Shown: positions 1-8,241, counted from the first letter of the stretch. The stretch is DNA of 64,000 nucleotides from UBA1573 sp034005165 (GCA_034005165.1 JAVEVE010000001.1:558001-622000), one strand, 5' to 3'. Notes: generated by a model not told the origin, from the letters alone. Translations and numbers: made by a program.

Positions 1-360
1 GAGGAAAACCATAGGCCCCATATATTTCAAAAAAAGCCGCGCAATAATGATTAAGGCTAGAATATTAAGCGGTAAAAGATAGGTCCCCATCACACAATTG
101 GCAAGAACAAGAAGAAAACAAGCAATAAGAATATTCTTCCCCACTTCGAGAGACTTGGAGAATCCTGCCAAAAACATCCAGCACGGAGAACTCAGTCGCC
201 CGATAATCCGTAACTCGACCACATGGGGAAAAAGATAAAACCCGATATGGTCAACGATCATCGTCACAACGGCGAAGAATTTCAAAAGATCATAGCTGGT
301 TAAATATTTGCCGAAACGGGAAGAAATCAGGGTCATACGGGCCTCATTGGTATTCATCAT
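1..360 (-). CDS. TraX-like multi-spanning membrane protein, 3' end outside window
   Basis: An open frame runs without a stop from ATG at 360 down to base 1, giving 120 codons, so the gene is cut by the window edge. An AGGAT ribosome site lies about 7 nt before the ATG. The product is hydrophobic. It has a motif around residues 30-45 (DLLKFFAVVTMIVDHIG), followed by LRIIGRLSSPCWMFLAG at about 55-70. That pattern of lysine before a helix, a D-H-I-G turn and an R-x-x-G-R-L-S segment is typical of the TraX/acyltransferase-like membrane family. TraX acetylates pilin in F-type conjugation, but chromosomal members have unknown substrates. No conjugation genes are visible here, so a general membrane acyltransferase role is an inference. 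It is divergent from the next gene. Confidence 0.6.
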   Translation of the reverse strand, partial: MMNTNEARMTLISSRFGKYLTSYDLLKFFAVVTMIVDHIGFYLFPHVVELRIIGRLSSPCWMFLAGFSKSLEVGKNILIACFLLVLANCVMGTYLLPLNILALIIIARLFLKYMGPMVFL

Positions 361-427
361 ATCCTGATCCTGTGCTAATGTGAACGCAGGAAATTTACCG
401 AATCCCTAACCATACAGGTTCAAGCCC

Positions 428-1882
428 ATGACACTCTCGATACGTGCCGTTTTCTACATATTTCTGGTCATATTTGTTGAAGGCTACATCGTCCTGTCAT
501 CCGAACTTCTGGCCATACGCACACTCGTCCCTTATGTGGGAAGCGGGACGGATACAGTTTCAATCATCATTGCTGCCGTTCTGTTGCCCCTGGCCGCGGG
601 ATATTTCTCTGGCGGTCAATGGAAGCCATCCCTTAGCGGCGCAGCACACAACAGAACAGTCCGTAAAAAACTCGGGCACAACATATTCATAGCCACAATC
701 TTTCTGGTCCTTGGATTATCGTTTTTTTCCAATGCAGTTATCATCGAAATACTGATGCGCACTTTTTCAACAGACCGTCTGGTTATCACAACCCTTTTTT
801 CTTTGCTCTTTCTTGTTATTCCCGTCTATCTGTTGGGGCAAACAACACCACTCCTCAGTAACTTCTTCTCCGAAGATAAACTCTCGGAAACAACAGGAAA
901 AATCCTGTTTGTGTCAACAATCGGATCATTTATCGGGGCTACATTCACAACATTGATTTTCATGTCCTATATTGGTGTTCACAACACGGTAACACTCAAT
1001 ATTGTACTGGCAGCCCTGCTACTGCTCAGCCTGTCCTTCAAATTCAGAAAAGAAGAAACCCTTATTAAATCAGCTCTTCTGGTAATGGCCGCATTTTTCC
1101 TAAATTCGAACTCTATGTTGAAGAATGCAGATGTCGTTGAAAACAACACTTATAATCTGGTCATGGTCAAAGACATTCCGGAAATTGACTACAAAGTCAT
1201 AACCATCAACGGTTCAGCTTCTTCGGGACTGAACTCCGAAGGAAAACCGTTCGAATATGTGCAGTTCATAGAAGACACCTTCATCAGCCAGATCCCTCCT
1301 GAACGCCAACCGGCAAACATCCTGATACTGGGAGCTGGGGGATTCACCATTGGCTTGAACGATCACATCAACCACTACGATTTCGTAGACATTGACAAAA
1401 CACTTCTGAACGTAGCCGAAAACCATTTTCTCAATGGCCCTTTAAATGAAAATAAGGAATTTCACCCTCTTCCGGCACGCGGATTCCTGAATAGTACCGA
1501 TAAAAAATATGACCTGATTTTGATTGATATATTTTTCAGTCAAAACAGTATTCCCGAACATCTCGTTACGCGGGAATTCCTGATGCAGGTCCGTGACGCC
1601 CTGAAACCGGACGGTATTTTTACAGCGAACGTTATTGCTGATCCGATGGGACATGACGCATTCTCAGTTAATATTGATGCCACGATGCGATCAGTTTTCC
1701 CTGATGTCCGCGCCCAGATTATCCCGAAAAACTACTCACCATGGAAAAAACACGATCTGGCAAACCTGCTCTATTATTCGGGAAACCCACTCGACACAGA
1801 AGTTGGCAAAGACATCACACGCAGCATCTATACAGACAATCTGAACCGATCATATAAAGATCGTCCCAGAGATATAAAGTAG
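428..1882 (+). CDS. Membrane-anchored spermidine-synthase-like protein
   Basis: The 484-residue product has an N-terminal half (about residues 1-230) of several hydrophobic segments and a C-terminal Rossmann-type domain. The latter shows LGAGGFTIGL (about 301-310), then VDID at about 321, then YDLILIDIFF (about 359-368) followed by IPEHLVTREF, which is the aminopropyltransferase layout. The usual GGGDG nucleotide loop is replaced by GAGGF and the acidic IDIFF site is only partly like the canonical one, so polyamine synthesis is not assured. Proteins with this fusion are usually annotated as fused membrane transporter/spermidine synthase and few have a proven reaction. It is convergent with priA, and the stop codon lies inside a short tandem repeat. 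Confidence 0.65.
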   Translation: MTLSIRAVFYIFLVIFVEGYIVLSSELLAIRTLVPYVGSGTDTVSIIIAAVLLPLAAGYFSGGQWKPSLSGAAHNRTVRKKLGHNIFIATIFLVLGLSFFSNAVIIEILMRTFSTDRLVITTLFSLLFLVIPVYLLGQTTPLLSNFFSEDKLSETTGKILFVSTIGSFIGATFTTLIFMSYIGVHNTVTLNIVLAALLLLSLSFKFRKEETLIKSALLVMAAFFLNSNSMLKNADVVENNTYNLVMVKDIPEIDYKVITINGSASSGLNSEGKPFEYVQFIEDTFISQIPPERQPANILILGAGGFTIGLNDHINHYDFVDIDKTLLNVAENHFLNGPLNENKEFHPLPARGFLNSTDKKYDLILIDIFFSQNSIPEHLVTREFLMQVRDALKPDGIFTANVIADPMGHDAFSVNIDATMRSVFPDVRAQIIPKNYSPWKKHDLANLLYYSGNPLDTEVGKDITRSIYTDNLNRSYKDRPRDIK

Positions 1883-1910
1883 ATATAAAGTAGATATAAA
1901 GTAGATATAA
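1871..1910. repeat. 11-bp tandem repeat over a stop codon
   Basis: Three perfect head-to-tail copies of GATATAAAGTA cover 1871-1903, followed by a partial copy (GATATAA). The TAG stop of the upstream gene lies in the first copy (1880-1882), and the array fills most of the 33-bp gap to the priA stop. The unit length is not a multiple of three. Each copy still offers a TAG, so copy-number change would alter the tail of the upstream protein very little. Slipped-strand origin is inferred. Confidence 0.85.
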
Positions 1911-1915
1911 TATTT

Positions 1916-4075
1916 CTACAGGAAATTTTGTGGGTCAATATCCACCTGTACGCGGATATTGGATGGAACTTTAATCGCGCCAATCCATTGAGCGATCATT
2001 TTCTGGATATCCAGATTCTTATCGGCCTGAACCAGAATGCGTTGACGATACTTACCGCGAATACGGTACATTTGCGCCTGAGCAGGGCCTAATACTCTGA
2101 CCCCGTCAGCGCGCGGCGCATTTCGCCCGATTTCCAAAGCCAAATCTCGTGTCAGGTCTTCTTTCGGGCCCGAGATAATAATTGCAGCCAACCGCGAGAA
2201 CGGCGGCATATGTGCGCGAATGCGCTCATTGGCCTCTGCCTCTAAAAATCCGTCGCGGTCATCTTCTGCGAGCATCTGCATAACGCGCTGTTCGGCATTA
2301 TAAGTCTGCAGGAACACTTCCCCCGGCAGCTCCTCACGCCCCGCACGCCCAGCCACTTGATGAAGGAGCTGAAAACTGCGTTCGGTCGCGCGCAAATCCC
2401 CACCCGATAATCCCAAATCCGCATCAATAATCCCGACACACGTCATCAACGGGAAATGGTGACCTTTGGCGATCACTTGCGTTCCGATCACAATATCAAC
2501 ACGACCTTCGCGAATATCCGCCAAAGCATTTGATAACTTATCATGCGTATCAAGAACATCACTCGCCATGATAAGCGTGCGCGCCTCGGGGAAATATTCT
2601 TTGACCTCATCGGCAATCCGCTCGACCCCTGGCCCACACGCAACCATCGAGTCTTGATCCTCACAAGACGGACACGCCTCAGGCTGCTTCATCGAATACC
2701 CGCAATGATGACAATGCAGATGATGCGTGCGCCGGTGCTCAACCAACCACGCCGTACATTTTGGACACTCAATCCTATGACCGCACGTCCGACATAACGT
2801 CAGTGGAGCAAACCCTCGTCGATTAAGGAACAACAACACTTGCTGCTTCTTGGCTAGAGTTTCTTCAACCTTATCTTTAAGAACAGGCGAAATAAAATGC
2901 TGCCGCTCGGGCTTGTCTTTACGCAAATCCAGCACATGAATATCAGGCTTTCGCGCGCCTCCGAACCGGTCAGGCAACACCAGATGCCGGTATCGCCCAT
3001 CTTGAACATTCTGTATACTCTCCAAAGAAGGAGTTGCAGAAGCCAACACCACAGGAATTTTTGAGAGGCTACCGCGCACCACTGCCATATCCCGCGCGTG
3101 ATAGATCAGAACTTCTTCCTGCTTGTAAGCCCCATCATGCTCTTCATCAACGACCAACAATCCCAAATCGGCATAGGGAAGAAACAAAGCCGACCTAGCC
3201 CCCACAACAACTTTTGTTTGCCCCAGAGTCACGGCGCGCCACGTAGCTCTGCGCTGCGCAGGTGTCATAGATGAATGCCACAACGCAGGTGTGCATCCGA
3301 AGCGTTTTTGAAACCGCGTGATAAAAGAATTCGAGAGTGCAATCTCGGGCATTAAAATCAAAGCCTGCTTGCCTTGATTGATAATCTCGGCAATTGCTTC
3401 GAAATAAACTTCGGTTTTCCCTGCCCCCGTCACACCGTCGAGCAAAAATGTCTGCGCCTTCTGGTCACGCACTGCCAGAAGAATTTGGTCCGCTGCGGCT
3501 TGTTGCCCATTGGAGAGTTGCGGAACATTATAATGCGGATCAGGTTTCGCACACGGCGCTTTGGCAAACAGATCAATCGCCTCCAACACGCGATGCTTCA
3601 CCAAAGTCTTGATAACGGAACTCGACACATCTGCGGCTTTGGAAATCTCGGCCAAGCGTCGCGGCAATCCGTCTTGAGACACAGCCACCACGCGTTTTTG
3701 CGCTTCATTCAAATCAATCTTGCCGTCTCCCAAAACATAGCCCGTCATCGGCTGCGGAACATCCAAAGCCTGCGGCACAGACAGAGCCATTTTAAGAACA
3801 GCCCCCTTGGGCGCGAGATTATATCGCGCGACCCACTCGATGAACTGGCGCATGACAGGCTCCATCGGCGGCACATCATATTTTTCCAGAATATTCTTAA
3901 CGCGCGCGGCAGGAACCTCTGATTGATCGGACACAGCCCAGACGACCCCATGCACAGCCCTAGGGCCAAGAGGCACCAGAACATAGTCGCCAATTTCCAC
4001 CGCCATCCCCTCAGGAATGGCGTAATCATAGGCCTTATCGACCGGCGACGTGACCAAAACCGAACAAAACGGCAT
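1916..4075 (-). CDS. priA: Primosomal protein N' (replication restart helicase PriA)
   Basis: PriA recognises stalled or repaired forks and reloads the replicative helicase. The 719-residue product has an N-terminal 3'-end-binding domain, a Walker A motif GVTGAGKTEV near residue 215, and a DEEH box (VDEEHDGAYKQEE). It also has a zinc-binding region with paired cysteines (CRTCGH, CPKC, CHHCG, CPSC) and a C-terminal helicase lobe with QVAGRAGRE. All helicase motifs and all four cysteine pairs look intact, and the length is normal for the family. The gene is convergent with the spermidine-synthase-like gene and transcribed away from the transaldolase gene, with 118 bp between the divergent starts. 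Confidence 0.97.
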   Translation of the reverse strand: MPFCSVLVTSPVDKAYDYAIPEGMAVEIGDYVLVPLGPRAVHGVVWAVSDQSEVPAARVKNILEKYDVPPMEPVMRQFIEWVARYNLAPKGAVLKMALSVPQALDVPQPMTGYVLGDGKIDLNEAQKRVVAVSQDGLPRRLAEISKAADVSSSVIKTLVKHRVLEAIDLFAKAPCAKPDPHYNVPQLSNGQQAAADQILLAVRDQKAQTFLLDGVTGAGKTEVYFEAIAEIINQGKQALILMPEIALSNSFITRFQKRFGCTPALWHSSMTPAQRRATWRAVTLGQTKVVVGARSALFLPYADLGLLVVDEEHDGAYKQEEVLIYHARDMAVVRGSLSKIPVVLASATPSLESIQNVQDGRYRHLVLPDRFGGARKPDIHVLDLRKDKPERQHFISPVLKDKVEETLAKKQQVLLFLNRRGFAPLTLCRTCGHRIECPKCTAWLVEHRRTHHLHCHHCGYSMKQPEACPSCEDQDSMVACGPGVERIADEVKEYFPEARTLIMASDVLDTHDKLSNALADIREGRVDIVIGTQVIAKGHHFPLMTCVGIIDADLGLSGGDLRATERSFQLLHQVAGRAGREELPGEVFLQTYNAEQRVMQMLAEDDRDGFLEAEANERIRAHMPPFSRLAAIIISGPKEDLTRDLALEIGRNAPRADGVRVLGPAQAQMYRIRGKYRQRILVQADKNLDIQKMIAQWIGAIKVPSNIRVQVDIDPQNFL

Positions 4076-4193
4076 GGAAAATCCTGACCTTGATTTTAAC
4101 AGTTAACAAAGGCATAGTGCCCCTACAACAGACCATACAAAAGAACGCCCAAAAAGCAAAAGAAAACGCCATTAACATACGGAAAAAAGCACT

Positions 4194-4850
4194 ATGAAAT
4201 TCTTTGTCGATACCGCCGATATTAACGAGATTAAAGAACTGGCCTCAACAGGCTTGCTGGATGGAGTGACCACCAACCCGTCCCTGATTTTGAAATCAGG
4301 CAAAGATTTCATTCCTCTGATCGAAGAAATTTGCGCCGTTGTTGACGGCCCTGTCAGTGCCGAAGTCGCCTCAACCGATTACGAAACCATGTGGAAAGAA
4401 GCCGACAAATTGCGCCAAATCGCAGACCATGTCGCAGTTAAAGTTCCCCTTACCCCTGACGGATTGAAAGTCTGTAAACGCCTCTCTGACGAAGGCACCA
4501 TGGTCAACGTGACTTTGTGCTTCTCCGCAGCCCAAGCAATCTTGGCCGCTAAAGCAGGTGCCGCGTTTATTTCTCCGTTCGTCGGACGCCTCGATGACGT
4601 TGGCGCAGACGGCCTGACACTGATCCAAGATATCGTCGGCATCTATGATAACTACCCGAACTTCCAAACTGAAGTGTTGGTAGCCTCTGTTCGCAACCCG
4701 ATGCACATCGTTGAAAGCGCCAAGATCGGAGCCGATGTTGTGACCTGTCCGGCAAACGTGATTAAACAATTATACAACCACCCTCTGACCGACAAAGGTC
4801 TGGCTGCCTTTGTTGAAGACTGGAAAAAAACTGGTCAATCCATTCTCTAA
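4194..4850 (+). CDS. tal: Transaldolase / fructose-6-phosphate aldolase-like (TalC family)
   Basis: A small 218-residue TIM-barrel transaldolase of the type that moves dihydroxyacetone units between sugar phosphates in the pentose phosphate pathway. It begins MKFFVDTADINEI and has the TTNPSL motif (residues 26-31). The Schiff-base lysine is K83 in HVAVKVPLT, and GRLDDVGADG follows. Length and motifs fit the short TalC/Fsa subfamily. Transaldolase and F6P aldolase cannot be separated reliably by eye, so the exact substrate is open. It is followed after 29 bp by an entericidin-like gene, and a strong terminator lies after both, so the two may be co-transcribed. Confidence 0.92.
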   Translation: MKFFVDTADINEIKELASTGLLDGVTTNPSLILKSGKDFIPLIEEICAVVDGPVSAEVASTDYETMWKEADKLRQIADHVAVKVPLTPDGLKVCKRLSDEGTMVNVTLCFSAAQAILAAKAGAAFISPFVGRLDDVGADGLTLIQDIVGIYDNYPNFQTEVLVASVRNPMHIVESAKIGADVVTCPANVIKQLYNHPLTDKGLAAFVEDWKKTGQSIL

Positions 4851-4879
4851 TTTTTAAAGACAGAAAAAGGAACATCATC

Positions 4880-5017
4880 ATGTCTGTACTTCGCATTTTG
4901 ACACTCTCGACTTTACTGGTTTCTGCCCTGTCATTGGCTGCGTGCAATAATACAATTCGCGGCGCAGGCGAAGACATTGAACGCGCAGGCGCAGCGATCC
5001 AGAAATCAGCCAACTAA
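4880..5017 (+). CDS. Entericidin-like small lipoprotein
   Basis: This is a 45-residue product. It has a hydrophobic signal segment (residues 4-20), a lipobox LAAC with C22 as the lipidated residue, and a short mature tail NTIRGAGEDIERAGAAIQKS. That tail is the hallmark of the entericidin A/B family, which are small envelope lipoproteins described in enteric bacteria as a toxin/antidote pair. An AAAGGA ribosome site lies 8 nt before the ATG. There is no second entericidin gene nearby, so antidote/toxin behaviour is not supported here and a general envelope role is as likely. Confidence 0.85.
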   Translation: MSVLRILTLSTLLVSALSLAACNNTIRGAGEDIERAGAAIQKSAN

Positions 5018-5043
5018 GTCAAAAAGGCCTTCAAATAAACAAG

Positions 5044-5067
5044 ACCCCGCCAATCGCGGGGTTTTTT
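5044..5067 (+). terminator. Rho-independent terminator
   Basis: CCCCGC (5045-5050) pairs with GCGGGG (5056-5061) across a 5-nt loop and is followed directly by six T. It closes the transaldolase/entericidin transcription unit. Confidence 0.9.
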
Positions 5068-5080
5068 ATGACCCTCCCCC

Positions 5081-5170
5081 GTCATTCCCCGATTTATTCG
5101 GGGAATCCATGCTTACCCTGTCATCCTGAGCGAAGCCGAAGGGATCTCCCTTTTGTGGAGAGAATGACAA
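5081..5170. repeat. Composite palindromic REP-like intergenic element
   Basis: Two adjoining inverted repeats. The first is ATTCCCCGA (5084-5092) and TCGGGGAAT (5098-5106) around a 5-nt loop. The second has outer arms TGTCAT (5120-5125) and ATGACA (5164-5169) enclosing TCTCC/GGAGA. The wording GTCATTCCCCG...GGGGAATCC and GTCATCCTGAGCGAAG resembles dispersed intergenic palindromes of many bacterial chromosomes. No second copy is visible in this window. Confidence 0.7.
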
Positions 5171-5215
5171 GTTCTTTCTGTTCTTGGTGAACTCCGTACC
5201 TCCGTGTTAAAAACC

Positions 5216-5244
5216 TTGACTTTATAGGAATAATATCCTATAAA
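5216..5244 (+). promoter_or_regulatory. Sigma70-type promoter overlapped by a 9-bp inverted repeat
   Basis: TTGACT (5216-5221) and TATAAA (5239-5244) are exactly 17 bp apart. TTTATAGGA (5221-5229) and TCCTATAAA (5236-5244) form a perfect inverted repeat spanning spacer and -10. The predicted start of transcription falls at the ATG at 5250, so the message would be leaderless. The palindrome is a plausible operator. Confidence 0.6.
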
Positions 5245-5249
5245 AAGAC

Positions 5250-5591
5250 ATGACCAAAGACACAGAAACAAAACACCCGACCGCCCCGCAATCCATCCCG
5301 ATCTCAAGCCTGCCTTGCCCGTTCCCTGAAATTGAACTGCCGCTGCACTTCACCACCCAAGATGTCCAGCGCGAGATGTTCGCCCAAATGACCAAACTCA
5401 ACTCGGTCTTTCACACCCTGCTCAGCCAGATCAACCCGAATGAGGACATTGCCACCTCTCCCGAAAAATTCCTGATTGCCCTCAGGTCACAAGAACAATA
5501 TCTGAAAACCGTGCATGTCCTGCAAAACCTGCACATGGTAGCGACCTCCCCACTCCCTAGGGATTATTTCAATGCCGCGCTGGACGAATGA
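5250..5591 (+). CDS. Hypothetical protein, possibly leaderless
   Basis: A 113-residue soluble protein of no recognised family. The N-terminal 30 residues are proline-rich and probably disordered, and the rest (about 35-110) is predicted mostly helical. There is no Shine-Dalgarno sequence. The ATG sits where transcription from the overlapped promoter should begin. It overlaps the next gene by 20 nt in another frame, which suggests translational coupling. Continuous coding sense, promoter and coupling argue that it is real, but no function can be assigned. Confidence 0.6.
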   Translation: MTKDTETKHPTAPQSIPISSLPCPFPEIELPLHFTTQDVQREMFAQMTKLNSVFHTLLSQINPNEDIATSPEKFLIALRSQEQYLKTVHVLQNLHMVATSPLPRDYFNAALDE

Positions 5592-5928
5592 ATCTCGTGC
5601 CCTTCATGCGGCAGCTATGAAACTCTGGCAACCGTGGAAAAAATCCACGGGGCCAAAAACGCCTGAAGGCAAAAGAATCTCCTCCCAAAATGCGCTGAAA
5701 CACGGCATGTACACGCGCGAATGGCAAAACCTGCGCCGCTCTCTTTATACCCAACGCCTCTATGTCCGTTGGGTCGAACGTAACATGGCCCAAATATCCA
5801 AGACCATTCGCCTAAAACAGCGCGCGCATAAAATCGAACTATACAAACATGAATGCCAAAAAAAGACAAAATCGCCTGCTCTTGGTCATAAATCATGCTA
5901 CACTGATCCTTTAACAAAACCAGACTGA
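5572..5928 (+). CDS. Hypothetical basic protein with GPKTPEGK...NALKHG motif
   Basis: A 118-residue, strongly basic product. Residues about 27-45 carry GPKTPEGKRISSQNALKHG, a motif seen in a widespread family of small uncharacterised proteins (often written GPRTPEGKARSAxNAxxHG) that are frequent in accessory and phage-like regions. The central region (about 48-85) is rich in Arg, Trp and Tyr. The start lies inside the preceding gene, with AGGG about 10 nt upstream. High positive charge suggests nucleic-acid contact, which is inference only. Confidence 0.65.
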   Translation: MPRWTNESRALHAAAMKLWQPWKKSTGPKTPEGKRISSQNALKHGMYTREWQNLRRSLYTQRLYVRWVERNMAQISKTIRLKQRAHKIELYKHECQKKTKSPALGHKSCYTDPLTKPD

Positions 5929-5947
5929 ACAGATTCGCATATTCCTA

Positions 5948-6652
5948 ATGACTGAAACACCTGAACCCGCGCAAACAGACCTCACAGCCTCCGAAGTCAT
6001 TGACTGGCTGAAATCCCATCCGGATTTCTTCCAAAAACATCCCGAGATGGTCGAGCTGCTGAACCCTCCAAAACAAAAGAGTGGTAAAAACGTGGCAGAT
6101 TTCCAGTCCTATCTAATCGAACGCCTGAAGGAAGACAAATCTGAAGCCGTTAAAACCGCGCGCGAGATTGTCGAAACGGCGCGTCACAACATGAATAACC
6201 AGACTCGCATCCACACGGCAGTTTTACGGCTGTTAGAGGCTCCGAATTTTGAACATTTCATCGAAAGCCTGACGGCAGATTTAACCGCCCTTCTTGATGT
6301 GGACATCACAACCCTTGTTGTCGAAAGTGACGGAGACAAAATCCCGCAAATCGCAACCAACGGCATCCGCATCGTACCCGAAGGCACGCTGGGCAACTGG
6401 ATGGATAAACGCTCCATCATGCATCAATCTGATATCGGCGGTGTCGAGGCCATCTACGGCGCGGGCGCATCCCTCGTGCGCTCCCAAGTTTTGATCCGTA
6501 TCAATATCGGGCATCATGCACCACCTGCCATTCTGGCTTTCGGCTCTCGCGACCCGAACCAATTTCAGGAAGGCCAAGGCACCGAGCAAATCTCCTTCCT
6601 CGCCCAAGTCATCGAAAGACTGTTCAAATCATGGCTCAGCGAGATCGACTAG
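5948..6652 (+). CDS. DUF484 family protein
   Basis: The 234-residue product begins with the diagnostic helical segment VIDWLKSHPDFFQKHPEMVELL (about 18-39), followed by a coiled-coil helix (about 50-90) and a GAF-like domain to the end. This is the DUF484 (YigA) layout, and in many proteobacteria the gene directly precedes xerC, as it does here. The molecular role of the family is not established. It overlaps the xerC start by 22 nt, so the two are translationally linked. Confidence 0.9.
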   Translation: MTETPEPAQTDLTASEVIDWLKSHPDFFQKHPEMVELLNPPKQKSGKNVADFQSYLIERLKEDKSEAVKTAREIVETARHNMNNQTRIHTAVLRLLEAPNFEHFIESLTADLTALLDVDITTLVVESDGDKIPQIATNGIRIVPEGTLGNWMDKRSIMHQSDIGGVEAIYGAGASLVRSQVLIRINIGHHAPPAILAFGSRDPNQFQEGQGTEQISFLAQVIERLFKSWLSEID

Positions 6653-7584
6653 ACAACCTCTTGGCCCTCGCCACCAAGCCCGACCTGTCCGACCAGATCG
6701 GCAAATGGATGACATGGCTAAAAGTCGAGAAAAATGTCTCCCCCCATACCCTACGTGCCTACATCAATGACGTGACACAATTTCTGGAATTTCTTCACGA
6801 CCATTTTGATGAAGCAGTCGGCATCAACACATTATCAAATGTCCGCCTCGCCGATTTCCGCTCATGGCTCTCGCGGAAAAGTATGGATGGTCTTGCTGCG
6901 TCTTCGCGCGCGCGTTCACTCTCTGGCGTTAAAAATTTTTTGAAATGGCTTGATAAAACGGGCGTCATGCACAACGCCCATATCGGCAATGTGCGCTCTC
7001 CGAAATTGCCGCACAAACTCCCGAAACCTCTGGAACGCCCGCAAGCCTTCCGTTTGCTCGACCTTGACCACACAGACAGCGATTGGCAATCACTGCGCAA
7101 CTCGGCACTCTTCACGCTTCTTTATGCCTGTGGCCTGCGGATCAGCGAAGCACTCAATCTCAATATCGCGGATTTGCCGCGTGACGGATTTTTGATTGTG
7201 ATGGGGAAAGGCCGCAAAGAACGTCAGGTTCCTGTGCTGCCGATTGTCGAGAAAACATTAGCCGCCTATCGCGCATCTTGTCCTTTTGCAGAAACGCCCG
7301 ACCGGCCTGTGTTTCTCGGCGAACGCGGCAGCCGCCTCAATCAGGGCGTCGCCCAAAAAGCTATGCGTGATGTACGAGGACTGATGAATCTACCGGAAAC
7401 AGCGACACCGCATGCTCTGCGACATTCCTTTGCAACACACCTGCTTGAAAACGGCGCAAATTTACGTGAGATTCAGGAGTTACTTGGGCACGCATCCCTT
7501 TCAACAACACAACGCTATACAGAGGTCAATACAGAAGAGCTGATCCGCATTTATAAGGCCGCTCACCCGCGGTCCAGTACGTAA
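6631..7584 (+). CDS. xerC: Tyrosine recombinase XerC
   Basis: XerC, with XerD, resolves chromosome dimers at dif during division. The 317-residue product has an N-terminal SAM-like core-binding domain (about 20-105). The C-terminal catalytic domain has Arg in ACGLRISEAL, Lys in GKGRKERQVP, HALRHSFATHLL, the final His in LGHASLSTTQ, and the nucleophile Tyr in QRYTEV. All catalytic residues are present. XerC rather than XerD is chosen because of the adjacent DUF484 gene. Its 3' end overlaps the convergent pilin-like gene by 22 bp. Confidence 0.93.
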   Translation: MAQRDRLDNLLALATKPDLSDQIGKWMTWLKVEKNVSPHTLRAYINDVTQFLEFLHDHFDEAVGINTLSNVRLADFRSWLSRKSMDGLAASSRARSLSGVKNFLKWLDKTGVMHNAHIGNVRSPKLPHKLPKPLERPQAFRLLDLDHTDSDWQSLRNSALFTLLYACGLRISEALNLNIADLPRDGFLIVMGKGRKERQVPVLPIVEKTLAAYRASCPFAETPDRPVFLGERGSRLNQGVAQKAMRDVRGLMNLPETATPHALRHSFATHLLENGANLREIQELLGHASLSTTQRYTEVNTEELIRIYKAAHPRSST

Positions 7585-8216
7585 TAAAAGACACGGACAT
7601 TGCCGTTTGCGACACACATCGAAGACTTTCCTTCACATGCCGCACAATTCGATGAGTCAATAGGACTTGTGCCAAGGGCAAACATTCCGTCCATATCGCC
7701 GCTCTCGGACGGAATTGCTTCACTGCCTGTCAGCCTGTAATTGATCCGCGCACATAACCTTTCTGGAACGCGCACCAACGCCATGATAACCTCATCTCCG
7801 GCCCCTCCGATACCGTCAATGGCGTTACGGACAAAGTGCCAGTCCGTTGCAGTAGTTTCGGAAGAATCATCCAACGATGACCATGTTTCCTGGTAAGTGA
7901 CATGTCCTCCTTGCGGGTGAAATATCTTGAAGTCATGTGGTGCCGTATTATATCCGGCATCACTAGGCCGTGTAAAAACGATGGAATTCGGATCACGCTC
8001 GTCCGACAGAACCATTTGCTGAAATCCGTTTGCAGTCGCTGTGGCGAAATCCATAACAGATGACATATCGGCATCGGCACGCTCACGCGTAACTCCCGAT
8101 GAAGCTCCATCATTTACGCGTAAACCATTAACCACAGCGTACGACAACGCAGCAAACAAGGCCACACCGATCAGGATCAGTATTAAGGCACTTCCGTTTT
8201 GGTGACGCACTGACAT
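7563..8216 (-). CDS. Pilin-like / pseudopilin-like secreted protein
   Basis: A 217-residue product with a short basic leader (MSVRHQNG) followed by one long hydrophobic helix (about residues 9-30, SALILILIGVALFAALSYAV). This is the general form of a prepilin signal, with possible cleavage after G8. The usual glutamate at position +5 is absent. The rest is a soluble domain with cysteines near residue 135 and in a C-terminal cluster (CAAC, C), which could form disulfides. AGGAG lies upstream of the ATG. Overall it is a putative minor pilin. An ordinary membrane-anchored periplasmic protein is the alternative. Pilus genes of the Tad type lie about 49 kb away. Confidence 0.5.
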   Translation of the reverse strand: MSVRHQNGSALILILIGVALFAALSYAVVNGLRVNDGASSGVTRERADADMSSVMDFATATANGFQQMVLSDERDPNSIVFTRPSDAGYNTAPHDFKIFHPQGGHVTYQETWSSLDDSSETTATDWHFVRNAIDGIGGAGDEVIMALVRVPERLCARINYRLTGSEAIPSESGDMDGMFALGTSPIDSSNCAACEGKSSMCVANGNVRVFYYVLDRG

Positions 8217-8241
8217 ATGGCATAAACTCCTACAGGTCTGA

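Noticed and set aside
1871..1910. Short tandem array as a possible CRISPR or phage attachment site
   Set aside because: The copies are adjacent without spacers and only 11 bp long. No cas or integrase gene is near; xerC is 5 kb away and is the housekeeping type.
3374..3922. 182-residue plus-strand frame within priA
   Set aside because: It lies wholly antisense to a conserved priA helicase region and has no recognisable motif.
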